Positions 9,021-18,390 of a stretch of 64,000 nucleotides of DNA are shown here, one piece after another. The DNA is taken from the NCBI GenBank assembly GCA_965221175.1, contig OZ244867.1, positions 186,001 through 250,000 of the forward strand. The letters are read 5' to 3'. The notes below the pieces were generated by a model that saw nothing but the letters and a program-made list of their open reading frames with translations, made no database searches and was not told where the DNA came from. Made by a program: the position numbers and the translations under genes. The first letter of the stretch is position 1; each line of letters begins with the position of its first letter. This DNA is from JAJDZL01 sp965221175 (GTDB lineage: Bacteria > Pseudomonadota > Gammaproteobacteria > Arenicellales > JAJDZL01).

Positions 9021-9983
9021 ATGCAAGTCTATTTAGCACAGCCTCGGGGTTTTTGCGCTGGCGTTCGGCGAGCAATTGATATCGTCGAAGGCGCTTTGGA
9101 GAAATTCGGGGCGCCCATCTATGTGCGTCATGAAATTATTCACAACCGGTTCGTCGTCGATCAGTTGAAGGCGAAAGGTGTCGTGTTCGTAGATGAGATC
9201 GACGATATTCCAGATGGCTCGATAACGATATTCAGTGCTCATGGAGTTTCTGATAAGGTAGAGAATGAAGCGTCGGAACGAGAACTTCCCGTAATTGATG
9301 CAACCTGCCCACTGGTCAAGAAAGTTCACCTGCAAGTTGCAAAGTTTGAAAAATTGGGGTGCGAGATCGTCTTGATTGGACACCGCGGTCACCCTGAAGT
9401 GGAAGGAACAGCAGGACGCTCCAAAAGTTCTGTGCACATAGTGGCAAATTCGGCAGAAGTCGAACAACTGGAAATTCAGAACTCTGAGAAAGTCGCATAC
9501 GTAACGCAGACGACACTGTCGGTCGATGACACCCAAAAGACCATTGATGTTCTCCGAAGCAAATTTCCTGCAATAAAAAGTCCTTCTACTGACGACATCT
9601 GTTTTGCAAGCCAGAATCGGCAGCAGGCTGTGCGAGAATTGGCGCAGCATGTCGATTTGATTCTTGTTATTGGAGCCGCAAATAGTTCGAACTCTAATCG
9701 TCTGGTTGATATTGGGCGCAAAGCGGGAGTGCTGTCATTCTTGATTGAGACGCCCGAGCAGATTGACGTCGACTTGCTAGGTACAGCTGAACGAGTTGGG
9801 CTGACGGCAGGTGCTTCAGTACCTGAAGAATTGATTGAAATTGTAATTAAGAGACTCCAAAGTCTCAGGCAGACAGAAGTGATTTCAGCGCAAGGCGTGG
9901 AAGAAAAAATTCAGTTCAAATTGCCTGCCACATTGCTTAACTCTTCGCAGGAAGCAGGATTCCCAGTTGCCAGTAGTACATAG
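9021..9983 (+). CDS. ispH: 4-hydroxy-3-methylbut-2-enyl diphosphate reductase
   Basis: This 320-residue protein catalyses the last step of the non-mevalonate isoprenoid pathway, making IPP and DMAPP from HMBPP. The three cysteines that hold the [4Fe-4S] cluster are visible: C12 in RGFCAGV, C96 in DATCPLV and C194 in DICFASQN. The substrate-binding histidines (H41, H74, H124), E126 and the TQTT motif (162-165) are all present. It is full length. The next gene, a B12-dependent mutase, begins within 8-17 nt of its stop, so the two are very likely co-transcribed. That pairing is unusual, since ispH more often sits with lspA or fkpB. Confidence 0.97.
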   Translation: MQVYLAQPRGFCAGVRRAIDIVEGALEKFGAPIYVRHEIIHNRFVVDQLKAKGVVFVDEIDDIPDGSITIFSAHGVSDKVENEASERELPVIDATCPLVKKVHLQVAKFEKLGCEIVLIGHRGHPEVEGTAGRSKSSVHIVANSAEVEQLEIQNSEKVAYVTQTTLSVDDTQKTIDVLRSKFPAIKSPSTDDICFASQNRQQAVRELAQHVDLILVIGAANSSNSNRLVDIGRKAGVLSFLIETPEQIDVDLLGTAERVGLTAGASVPEELIEIVIKRLQSLRQTEVISAQGVEEKIQFKLPATLLNSSQEAGFPVASST

Positions 9984-9991
9984 ACGATGGA

Positions 9992-12900
9992 TTGAAAGAT
10001 ATGGCTGCAGTTGCTGAAGAACTTCGAGTAATCCACAATCAGGCGGAATCGCAAATTCGCCTGAGATTTGTAACGGCTACAAGTTTGTTTGATGGACATG
10101 ATGCATCAATTAACGTCATTCGACGAATTTTGCAGGCCTCGGGAGTCGAGGTCATACACCTCGGCCACAACAGGTCGGTTCAGGAGATTGTAACTGCCGC
10201 AGTCCAGGAAGATGCGGACGGCATCGCGGTGAGTTCCTATCAGGGTGGACACATCGAGTACTTCAAATACATCATTGACATGCTGGCGGAATACGAACGC
10301 AGTGACATCAGGGTATTCGGTGGCGGTGGCGGTGTGATCGTCCCAGACGAAATTCGCGAATTGCACGACTACGGCGTTGCCAGAATCTATTCGCCTGCAG
10401 ATGGCCAACAAGTTGGTCTTCAGGGAATGATTGACGACATGATTAAAACCTGTCGTTCCAATTTGGAGTCAACTCCAGCCTTTTCTGCAGCAGAACTCAG
10501 TACCGACAGTTTTCGGGATTTAGCGCTGCTGATCAGTCAGATTGAAGCCGGTTCGTCTGAAGCAAGAAGATATGTGCGCAAACACTCAAGCGGCGAACAA
10601 TCCGTTCCGGTACTCGGAATAACAGGAACCGGTGGGTCGGGCAAATCCTCTCTTACGGATGAGCTCGTCCAAAGGCTTCGGCTGTTTACGCTAGAAAACA
10701 CACGAATTGCCATACTCGCGGTCGATCCGACGCGCAAAAAAACCGGCGGTGCGCTGCTTGGCGATCGTATCCGCATGAACTCTACTGATACCACGCAAGT
10801 GTATATGCGTTCATTGGCTACGCGCGATGCCGGCGGCGGAATTCCTGCTTATCTCTCAGAAGTTATCCAGGCCTGTACAGCTTGGGGTTTCGATTTGATT
10901 ATTGTTGAAACGCCGGGAATCGGTCAAGGCGATACGGGTGTTGTTCCCTACGTTGACAAGACAATCTATGTCATGACTCCGGACTATGGCTCACCGAGTC
11001 AGTTGGAAAAAATCGACATGTTGGATTACGCGGACCTCGTCGCTATCAATAAATTCGACTCGAAAGGTGCCGAAGATGCGTATCGGGATGTCTGTAAACA
11101 GGTTCAAAGAAATCGAGAAGTGTTTGATCAGCTTCCGGAGGCAATGCCGGTTTTCGGCACAATCTCCTCGCATTTCAATGATGATGGAGTTACCGCGCTG
11201 TTCCAGGCGGTAATTGATTTACTGGGTGCGCCACAGAAAAATGAGCTGTTTCCGCAGCGAATGGAATCAACCGTGTCTTCCAGTAGCATGAGTGCTGTTC
11301 CGGCATCGCGAGTGGGTTATCTCGGAGAAATTTCTGAAGTAGTGCGTGCTTATCGGGGACATGTGGAAAATCAATCGAAGATTGCCCGAGAGCTTCAACA
11401 ACTACGTGCAACAATGCATATGATGCAGGATGCAGGGGCCCACGAACCGCCGATGATGGAAAATCTGATTGAGGAACGCGAGCGTTGTCTTGACCCTGAA
11501 TCGCGCATACTGCTTGAGGAATGGCCGAAGAGGGCTCTCTCCTACCGTGAACCGCCTGAAAGTGGTTCGAAAGCAAGCAAACTGTATTCGGAGACGCTGT
11601 CGGGAACCAACGTAGCGAAAATATCGTTGCCGCGTTACCACGACGCTGGTGATCTTCTCAAGTGGCTGATGCTTGAAAATCTGCCTGGCTCGTTCCCGTA
11701 TACGGGAGGCGTGTTTGCATTCAAACGCGAAGACGAGGACCCCACGCGCATGTTCGCAGGGGAGGGCGGTCCAGACAAGACGAATCGAAGATTCAAACTG
11801 CTCTCAAAGCATTCCGAAGCCAAGCGTCTGTCTACCGCTTTTGATTCGGTTTCTCTGTATGGATTCAATCCAGACGAGCGTCCTGACATTTACGGCAAAG
11901 TAGGAAATTCCGGTGTATCAATCGCTACGCTGGATGACATGAAGGTGCTGTATGGCGGTTTTGATCTTTGCAGTCCTCGTACATCTGTATCAATGACGAT
12001 CAATGGCCCGGCTCCAACCTATCTTGCCATGTTGCTCAATACTGCCATAGACCAGCAGGTTGCAGCATTCGAAAGCAAACACCAACGCCAGCCGGACTCG
12101 GAAGAATTCGAGCAACTCGAAGCTTATGCGCTTTCAAATGTCAGAGGTACGGTGCAAGCCGACATTCTGAAGGAAGATCAAGGTCAAAATACCTGTATTT
12201 TCTCCACAGAGTTCAGCTTGAGACTCATGGGAGATATTCAGGAGTACTTCATCGAAAGGCAGGTGCACAAATTCTACTCCGTTTCCATATCCGGCTACCA
12301 CATTGCTGAAGCCGGCGCCAATCCAATTTCCCAGCTTGCCTTTACCTTGGCAAATGCATTTACCTATGTAGAAATGTATCTGGCGAGAGGAATGTATATT
12401 GACGCTTTTGCACCGAATTTGTCGTTTTTCTTCTCCAACGGATTGGATGCTGAATACACAGTCATGGGTCGAGTCGCAAGACGAATTTGGGCAGTTGCGC
12501 TGAAGGAAAGATATGGTGCCAACACGAAAAGCCAAAGACTAAAGTATCACATTCAGACTTCCGGCCGGTCGTTGCATGCGTTGGAAATCGATTTCAACGA
12601 CATCCGAACAACTTTGCAAGCATTGATTGCCGTTTATGACAATTGCAATAGTCTACACACAAACGCCTACGATGAGGCAATTACGACGCCGACGGAAGAG
12701 TCAGTGCGCAGAGCGATGGCGATTCAGCTGATTATCAATAAGGAATGGGGACTATCCAGCAATGACAACCCGAATCAGGGAAGTTTCATTATTGAAGAGT
12801 TAACGGATCTTGTAGAAGAGGCAGTGCTGTACGAATTTGAAGCCATATCAAAACGCGGTGGTGTGCTCGGTGCAATGGAAACAGGTTATCAGCGAGGCAG

Positions 12901-13240
12901 AATTCAGGATCAGTCTTTGCATTATGAAAGAATGAAACACGACGGCAGCCTGCCGATTGTTGGAGTGAACATGTTTCTAAATCCGCAAGCAGATGAATTG
13001 CAGACGATAGAACTTGCCAGATCTACTGAGTCAGAAAAGCAATCTCAGTTGACACGATTGAAGGATTTTCATGAACGCCACAAGAGTAATGCTCCTCAGG
13101 CACTGGCAGCGCTTCAGTCTGCCGCACTTGAAAATAGAAATGTCTTTACAGAATTGATGTCAGCAGTTCGTTACTGCTCTGTCGGACAGATTACATCTTC
13201 ACTGTTTGAAGTTGGGGGGAAATATCGACGCAACATGTAA
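9992..13240 (+). CDS. icmF: fused isobutyryl-CoA mutase (B12-binding / G-protein chaperone / mutase)
   Basis: This is a 1082-residue three-part fusion. Residues 20-150 are the cobalamin-binding domain, with the D34-G-H36-D-A-S motif supplying the cobalt-ligating histidine. Residues about 200-420 are a MeaI-type G-protein chaperone with the P-loop GTGGSGKSS (212-220). From about 560 comes the mutase TIM barrel, with FPYTGGVF in place of the methylmalonyl-CoA mutase signature. This layout is that of IcmF, which interconverts isobutyryl-CoA and n-butyryl-CoA (and pivalyl/isovaleryl-CoA in some members). The first possible start is TTG at 9992; ATG at 10001 is a close alternative. Together with isovaleryl-CoA dehydrogenase it suggests branched-chain acyl-CoA metabolism. 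The organism needs adenosylcobalamin for it. Confidence 0.93.
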   Translation: MKDMAAVAEELRVIHNQAESQIRLRFVTATSLFDGHDASINVIRRILQASGVEVIHLGHNRSVQEIVTAAVQEDADGIAVSSYQGGHIEYFKYIIDMLAEYERSDIRVFGGGGGVIVPDEIRELHDYGVARIYSPADGQQVGLQGMIDDMIKTCRSNLESTPAFSAAELSTDSFRDLALLISQIEAGSSEARRYVRKHSSGEQSVPVLGITGTGGSGKSSLTDELVQRLRLFTLENTRIAILAVDPTRKKTGGALLGDRIRMNSTDTTQVYMRSLATRDAGGGIPAYLSEVIQACTAWGFDLIIVETPGIGQGDTGVVPYVDKTIYVMTPDYGSPSQLEKIDMLDYADLVAINKFDSKGAEDAYRDVCKQVQRNREVFDQLPEAMPVFGTISSHFNDDGVTALFQAVIDLLGAPQKNELFPQRMESTVSSSSMSAVPASRVGYLGEISEVVRAYRGHVENQSKIARELQQLRATMHMMQDAGAHEPPMMENLIEERERCLDPESRILLEEWPKRALSYREPPESGSKASKLYSETLSGTNVAKISLPRYHDAGDLLKWLMLENLPGSFPYTGGVFAFKREDEDPTRMFAGEGGPDKTNRRFKLLSKHSEAKRLSTAFDSVSLYGFNPDERPDIYGKVGNSGVSIATLDDMKVLYGGFDLCSPRTSVSMTINGPAPTYLAMLLNTAIDQQVAAFESKHQRQPDSEEFEQLEAYALSNVRGTVQADILKEDQGQNTCIFSTEFSLRLMGDIQEYFIERQVHKFYSVSISGYHIAEAGANPISQLAFTLANAFTYVEMYLARGMYIDAFAPNLSFFFSNGLDAEYTVMGRVARRIWAVALKERYGANTKSQRLKYHIQTSGRSLHALEIDFNDIRTTLQALIAVYDNCNSLHTNAYDEAITTPTEESVRRAMAIQLIINKEWGLSSNDNPNQGSFIIEELTDLVEEAVLYEFEAISKRGGVLGAMETGYQRGRIQDQSLHYERMKHDGSLPIVGVNMFLNPQADELQTIELARSTESEKQSQLTRLKDFHERHKSNAPQALAALQSAALENRNVFTELMSAVRYCSVGQITSSLFEVGGKYRRNM

Positions 13241-13314
13241 AAATTGCGTTGAAATCCTGCTTCCGCTTCTGTTCGTCTTTTCTTTTCCTCAAACGAGAAT
13301 GATCTGCCCGCTGA

Positions 13315-14085
13315 TTGGACACGCGAATCGTGCTGCCTTTATTTGATCTTCAAGACAAGGTTGTTGCGATCGCAGGCGCCGCTGGGGCATTTGGATCCAC
13401 CATAGCAGAAGAGCTCGTCGCGCGAGGATGCCGCGTTTCCTTGTTTGACAAGAACGAGGGTGGTCTTGAGGATCTCGCCAATCGCTTAGAGTCGAATCAG
13501 GTATCAATGTTGGGATTTGATGCGACTGAAGAAGAGAAATGCAAAATGGCATTTCAGTCGTGTGTTGATCGTTGGACTCGCATTGACGGATTCGTGAACT
13601 GCGTGGGCCTGTTTGAGATTATTTCGGCAGACAAAATGCCTTATGAAGTGTTTTCCCGTCTTATTCAAACCAACTTGAACGCAGCCTTTCTGCTTTGTCG
13701 CAGTGCAGCAAAACACATGATCCCCAATGGATTCGGACGAATCATCAATATCGCGTCGGTCTCCGACTCTGTGGCGAATCCTGGATATACGGCTTATGCA
13801 TCCAGCAAGGCTGCATTGACGCACTTGACTCGGGTTTTGGCAATTGAATGGGCACAGCATTCGATTACTGTGAATGCAATAAGCCCAGCCATGTCGGAAA
13901 CTAACCTAACAACTTCATTCCTGTCTCAAGGAGATAATCGGGATGATGCACTTTCAAGAATTCCAATGAACCGCCTATTTACCCCTTCGGATATCCTGGC
14001 AACTGTAATCTTGCTGCTTTCTTCAGGAGGATCTTTCATCACTGGACAGGCAATACACATCGATGGAGGACGCACGATCTCTTGA
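13315..14085 (+). CDS. SDR-family NAD(P)-dependent oxidoreductase
   Basis: This is a 256-residue classical short-chain dehydrogenase. The cofactor loop GAAGAFG spans residues 21-27, and the catalytic residues are S148 in INIASVSD and Y161-x3-K165 in YASSK. NAISPAMSETN is the usual motif after the active site. The C terminus (GSFITGQAIHIDGG) fits the 3-oxoacyl-ACP-reductase-like subgroup, but the substrate is unknown. The start is uncertain: TTG at 13315 or GTG at 13330, neither with a clear ribosome binding site. Its stop overlaps the first possible start of the MFS gene, so the two form a transcription and probably translation unit. Confidence 0.87.
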   Translation: MDTRIVLPLFDLQDKVVAIAGAAGAFGSTIAEELVARGCRVSLFDKNEGGLEDLANRLESNQVSMLGFDATEEEKCKMAFQSCVDRWTRIDGFVNCVGLFEIISADKMPYEVFSRLIQTNLNAAFLLCRSAAKHMIPNGFGRIINIASVSDSVANPGYTAYASSKAALTHLTRVLAIEWAQHSITVNAISPAMSETNLTTSFLSQGDNRDDALSRIPMNRLFTPSDILATVILLLSSGGSFITGQAIHIDGGRTIS

Positions 14086-15284
14086 ACACCATTAAACGAA
14101 TGCGGTTGAACGTCAGCATACTGTCGATTTGTCAGGCCAGTTTGTTTACGGCGAATTCGGTGATGATTGCATCTGCAGCACTGGTTGGGATGGTGTTGGC
14201 ACCCGAACCGGTTTATGCCACGGTTCCGATTTCCATGGTATTTCTGTTTGGTATGGGGTTTGCCCTGCCTGCGTCAATGATCATGAAATACATCGGCAGA
14301 AGATTGGGGTTCATGATTGGCCTGCTGTTCGGAATTTTAGGTGCTCTGCTGTCCGGATTTGCCATCGTGTCGCAAAGTTTTCTGTTGTTCTGCATGGGAA
14401 TTGCATTGATTGGAATCGGCAACGCGTTTGGGAGCTTCTATCGCTTTGCAGCTGCTGACGTAGCGGATGAGAGCTATAGAAGCCGTGCAATCTCCTATGT
14501 TCTGGCCGGCAGTGTGGTGGCAGCATTCATCGGTCCAAACATGGCAAATTTTACTAAAGAGACAATCAGCGGAGCCTTGTTTGCCGGCTCCTATGTTTCG
14601 CTTGCGGCAATTTACTTCGGAGCTTTGATTCTGGTTTCGTTTCTGAAAGTGCCTCCGGGTAACGTTGAATCCGAGAAAAAGAAGGGCAGACCACTACGTG
14701 TCATTGCTGCACAGCCTCTGTTTATACTCGCCGTGTGTAGTGCGATTGTGGGCTATGGTGTGATGAATCTGCTGATGACTTCGACGCCTCTTGCCATGGA
14801 GGCTCGTGGCATGGGGTTTGGACAAACTGCTCAAGTCATCCAGTGGCATATTTTCGCAATGTTCGCACCTTCATTTTTTACAGGTCATCTAATACGTAAA
14901 TTTGGTGACGTCAATATCATATTTACCGGATTGATGGCACTGTTGGGATGCATTTTCATCACTTTCCTGTTTGGTGACTCGTTCCTAGCGTTCTGTGCTG
15001 AACTGATGTTGCTAGGTATAGGTTGGAACTTCACATTTCTAGGTGGCACGACATTATTGACATCAACTTACAAACCAAGTGAAAAAGCCTTTGTACAGGG
15101 ATTGAATGATTTGTGTGTGTTTTCGGTGGTGACTATGACTGCGTTGATGTCCGGAGTGCTTCATCATATCTGGGGCTGGTTCGTATTGAGCAGTGGAGCA
15201 GTGGTTCCAATCGTATTACTGTCGCTATTGCTGCTGTGGGTCAAAAAAAATCAAGCTTCTGCAACAACTGAAGAGCGCGCATAA
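14082..15284 (+). CDS. MFS transporter
   Basis: This 400-residue protein is almost entirely hydrophobic, with about twelve predicted membrane segments and a more polar stretch (VPPGNVESEKKKGRPLR) at about residues 192-208 that fits the cytoplasmic loop between the two halves. The loop motif MKYIGRRLGFMIG (from about residue 63) corresponds to the MFS signature after helix 2. Substrate cannot be predicted. The first start is TTG at 14082, overlapping the upstream TGA; ATG at 14100 is an alternative. The gene ends 1 bp from the convergent GarR-like gene, leaving no room for a conventional terminator. Confidence 0.87.
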   Translation: MNTIKRMRLNVSILSICQASLFTANSVMIASAALVGMVLAPEPVYATVPISMVFLFGMGFALPASMIMKYIGRRLGFMIGLLFGILGALLSGFAIVSQSFLLFCMGIALIGIGNAFGSFYRFAAADVADESYRSRAISYVLAGSVVAAFIGPNMANFTKETISGALFAGSYVSLAAIYFGALILVSFLKVPPGNVESEKKKGRPLRVIAAQPLFILAVCSAIVGYGVMNLLMTSTPLAMEARGMGFGQTAQVIQWHIFAMFAPSFFTGHLIRKFGDVNIIFTGLMALLGCIFITFLFGDSFLAFCAELMLLGIGWNFTFLGGTTLLTSTYKPSEKAFVQGLNDLCVFSVVTMTALMSGVLHHIWGWFVLSSGAVVPIVLLSLLLLWVKKNQASATTEERA

Positions 15285-15285
15285 T

Positions 15286-16167
15286 TTACTGAAATTGCGA
15301 GTAGATTCGAAATAAAGCGCTGTGGTCCATCTGTCCATCCCCTTGGCGGATCAATTTCTCATATAAATCACGGCACAATTCTGTAGATGGCAGGTTGGTT
15401 GCATTCGAATCCGCGAACGTCAGTGCTTGGCTCAGGTCTTTATGTTGAGTGCGCGCTGTTCCACCGGGAACGAAATTCTGTTCAATCATTCTTCTTCCAT
15501 GTAACTGAAGAATTCTGGAATCGGCGAATCCACCGCTTAGTGCCTGCCAGACCTTGTCCAGATCTGCTCCGCCGTCGCGCGCCAAGGCAAACGCTTCAGC
15601 GACGGCGCCGATTGTGAGTCCTACAATGATCTGATTGGCAGCCTTGGCAATCTGTCCGGACCCAGCATCTCCCACATGCACCACTTGTTTACCCAAAACA
15701 TCCAAAATCGGTTTTACGCGCTGCATGTCGGATTCGGATGCACCGACCATAATTGACAGTGTCCCTTCAATTGCGCCGACTTCCCCACCGGAGACCGGTG
15801 CGTCGACAAAATGAAACCCTGCTTCAATTAAACGAATTGCGAATTTTCTTGTTGCACCAACCTCGGTTGTTCCCATGTCTATGACAAGGGAATCAGCCGG
15901 TGCGGCATTAATTATTCCGTTATCACCAAGGAGAATCTCTTCCACCGCCGCTGTATCTGACACCATACAAATTACGACGCTTGACTTTGCAGCTTCTGCG
16001 GGAGAGGCTAGTGGCGTGAAACCCTCTTTTGTCATTTCGCCGACTTTTTGCCGACTGCGGTTGTAGACAGATACTTGCGCGCCTGCTCGTTTTAGATTTC
16101 GTGCCATCGGCTTTCCCATCAGACCGAGTCCGATAAATCCGATGTTCATGGAGTCTAGAGATTTCAA
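15286..16167 (-). CDS. 2-hydroxy-3-oxopropionate reductase / 3-hydroxyisobutyrate dehydrogenase family
   Basis: This is a 293-residue beta-hydroxyacid dehydrogenase. The N-terminal Rossmann motif GFIGLGLMGKPMA, the substrate loop DAPVSGGEVGAIEGTLSIMVG and the catalytic lysine region AKAANQIIVG are all present. The C-terminal half, with a HKDL motif, resembles tartronate semialdehyde reductases (GarR/GlxR) more than MmsB, but the choice is not certain. The preferred start is TTG at 16167, because a strong AAGGAG lies 6 nt upstream; the ATG at 16149 has no ribosome binding site and would shorten the protein by only six residues. It is convergent with the MFS gene and monocistronic. Confidence 0.88.
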   Translation of the reverse strand: MKSLDSMNIGFIGLGLMGKPMARNLKRAGAQVSVYNRSRQKVGEMTKEGFTPLASPAEAAKSSVVICMVSDTAAVEEILLGDNGIINAAPADSLVIDMGTTEVGATRKFAIRLIEAGFHFVDAPVSGGEVGAIEGTLSIMVGASESDMQRVKPILDVLGKQVVHVGDAGSGQIAKAANQIIVGLTIGAVAEAFALARDGGADLDKVWQALSGGFADSRILQLHGRRMIEQNFVPGGTARTQHKDLSQALTFADSNATNLPSTELCRDLYEKLIRQGDGQMDHSALFRIYSQFQ

Positions 16168-16235
16168 GATTCACTCCTTGCTGGTTATATTGCTGTTGGG
16201 GTTACGAATTTTAAGTGACCTATTAGTTGGGAGTT

Positions 16236-16620
16236 ACTAAGAAGAACGCATGGTTTATGTCGCAACGAATTCGGGAAGGTTGGATACAGGAACATACAGG
16301 ATTAACGGATACAGTTGAAGTTGATGAAGCTTACATTCGTGTGAAGGTAACAAACTCTAAATGAAGCAATTGAAAGCTGGACGTGGAACTATAGGTAAAT
16401 CTGCTGTGGTTGGCAGCAGGGAGAGATATTCAGGAAGAAACGCAGATCAGCCAATGGAATCGACTGACAAAGGAACATTGCATGGAGTCATTGAAGTTAA
16501 TTTCCAATGACAATCAAACCACTGAACAACTCAGTCAATCCTTGATGTTTGAGGGAAATTTTCCAATCCACACCACCAATAACTGTTCCAAAGTGCCTTT
16601 TGAATCGTCATGAATGCTTG
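16236..16620 (+). pseudogene. IS1595/ISXO2-type transposase remnant
   Basis: In pieces and different frames the plus strand encodes signatures of ISXO2-like transposases: TKKNAWFMSQRIREGW, then TVEVDEAYI (first catalytic acid region), a stop, then KAGRGTIGKSAVVG, and later DKGTLHGVIE. The order matches the family, but stops and frame changes separate every block and no terminal inverted repeats are visible. It is a long-dead insertion sequence. The rest of 16168-16766 shows nothing else. Confidence 0.75.
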
Positions 16621-16766
16621 ACTATATTGTCAAAACTTCCGACGCCTGACTCTTCCCTCATCTAAGTTTGCCGACTACCTCCTATAAACTCCCGATCGAT
16701 AAATCTATTTGGTGCTTCTTAGAAAATCACTGGTTATGCTGTCAAGTCGTTTCAGATTTCTTCAAT

Positions 16767-18140
16767 TTACCCATCTGACGAATCTTGTGGAATGACCAAA
16801 TTGAGTACGATAGCAATTGCGGCAGCAGGAAGCAGACCACTAACCATCAAAATACGCAGTGTGTCGGGCAGATACTGCACTGCACTTGGTACAAGCTGCA
16901 AACCAAAACCGACCGACAAGGCAATTGCAAAAATAACCATATTGCGTCGATTCCAGTTTACACCGGACAGCAGCGAAAGGCCGGCGGAAACAACCATTCC
17001 GAACATTACAATCACGCCACCACCAAGGACTTCTATCGGGATGGTGCGAATAATTGCGCCAACTTTTGGAATCAACCCGCAGACAATCAATACTATTGCT
17101 CCAATAGCCACAACATTACGGCTCATTACACCCGTCATGGCTACCAATCCAACATTCTGACTGAAGGAAGTATTCGGCAAACCACCGAACAGACCTGCGA
17201 CTGCTGTACCGACGCCGTCAGCATAAGTTGCACCTTGAATTTCCTTTTCGGTTGCTTCGCGGCCTGCACCACCCTTAGTAATACCAGAAACATCTCCGAC
17301 AGTTTCAACTGCTGATACAAAGGCCATCAAGCAGAAGCCAATTACCGCTGCGAAACCAAGCTCGAATCCATATTTAAAGGGTATTGGCAATGCAAAAGCG
17401 GCTGACCGGCTCATGCTGGTACTGATACCTTCGAATGTGACCAGACCCATCGTCATGGCAAATAAATATCCAGCGATGATACCGATCAACACGGCCGAGA
17501 CTGAAAGCATACCTCGTGTAAAGAACTTGAGACCCAGCGTTACAAATATTACGACTGACGCAACGGACCAATTGAGCAGACTGCCAAATTCGGGTTTGCC
17601 CATAGCTGGAACACCGCCCGCAGCGTACTGGATACCAACCTTGACTAGCGCCAGACCGATTAACATAACGACCAGACCCGTTACTAACGGCGGCAATGCA
17701 AAACGAATTTTGCCGATAACAGTGCCGAGCAAGGCATGGAAAAGTCCACCAATTAACACGCCACCAAAAAGGATTGGAAGTGCTTCAACGCCTTTACCGG
17801 CGACAAGAGGAATCATTATCGGAATGAAAGCAAAGCTTGTTCCTTGAACAATCGGTAGCCGCCCACCTACCGGCCCCATACCGATTGTTTGAAACAGAGT
17901 TGCGATGCCGGCAAAAAGCATTGACATCTGGATCATGTAAGTCATATCAGGAAAGCCCTGAGCACCGGCATCTGAACCGAAACCAAAGCCAGCGGCACCT
18001 GCGATAATAATTGCAGGTGTGATATTTGATATGAACATCGCTAGCACATGCTGAATTCCGAGTGGAATAGCCTTTGTAAGCGGGGGGGTATAGTTAGGGT
18101 CGCGAAGCTGCGCCGCTGTTCCAATTGAACTGTCAGCCAT
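16767..18140 (-). CDS. nucleobase:cation symporter-2 family permease (xanthine/uracil type)
   Basis: This 457-residue polytopic protein belongs to the NAT/NCS2 family. It has the TM1 Q30-H31 pair (LGIQHVLAM), E279 in the VETVGDVSG motif of TM8 and the family signature Q328-N-x-G in SQNVGLVAMTG. These three sites line the substrate pocket in XanQ and UraA. The sequence fits the xanthine/uric-acid branch better than strict uracil carriers, but the substrate is not settled. ATG at 18140 has a strong ribosome binding site (AAGGAG, 7 nt spacing). No purine riboswitch could be recognised in the 250 bp upstream, which it shares with divergent tgt. Confidence 0.92.
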   Translation of the reverse strand: MADSSIGTAAQLRDPNYTPPLTKAIPLGIQHVLAMFISNITPAIIIAGAAGFGFGSDAGAQGFPDMTYMIQMSMLFAGIATLFQTIGMGPVGGRLPIVQGTSFAFIPIMIPLVAGKGVEALPILFGGVLIGGLFHALLGTVIGKIRFALPPLVTGLVVMLIGLALVKVGIQYAAGGVPAMGKPEFGSLLNWSVASVVIFVTLGLKFFTRGMLSVSAVLIGIIAGYLFAMTMGLVTFEGISTSMSRSAAFALPIPFKYGFELGFAAVIGFCLMAFVSAVETVGDVSGITKGGAGREATEKEIQGATYADGVGTAVAGLFGGLPNTSFSQNVGLVAMTGVMSRNVVAIGAIVLIVCGLIPKVGAIIRTIPIEVLGGGVIVMFGMVVSAGLSLLSGVNWNRRNMVIFAIALSVGFGLQLVPSAVQYLPDTLRILMVSGLLPAAAIAIVLNLVIPQDSSDG

Positions 18141-18390
18141 GGATGTTTCTCCTTTCAGTTGATTGTGAAAGAGTACAAATTATCGAGGGGTGATTTTGTT
18201 TGGTTTAATGCCGAACAAATTTTTTTCCGAATTATCCCCAAAGTTCGATGTATCTCTCATTGGCAGTATCTCTAGGCATACATTACGTGAATTCTGACGA
18301 GACAGAAACAGAATTAGATGTAAATGTTTGTACTATATGTGGAAATTGATTGGTAATTATATACAACGTACTGATTATTAGGGTTTTTGC

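Noticed and set aside
18141..18390. Possible purine riboswitch for the xanthine/uracil permease.
   Set aside because: No conserved purine-aptamer core or paired loops could be found on the minus strand; only a normal ribosome binding site is present.
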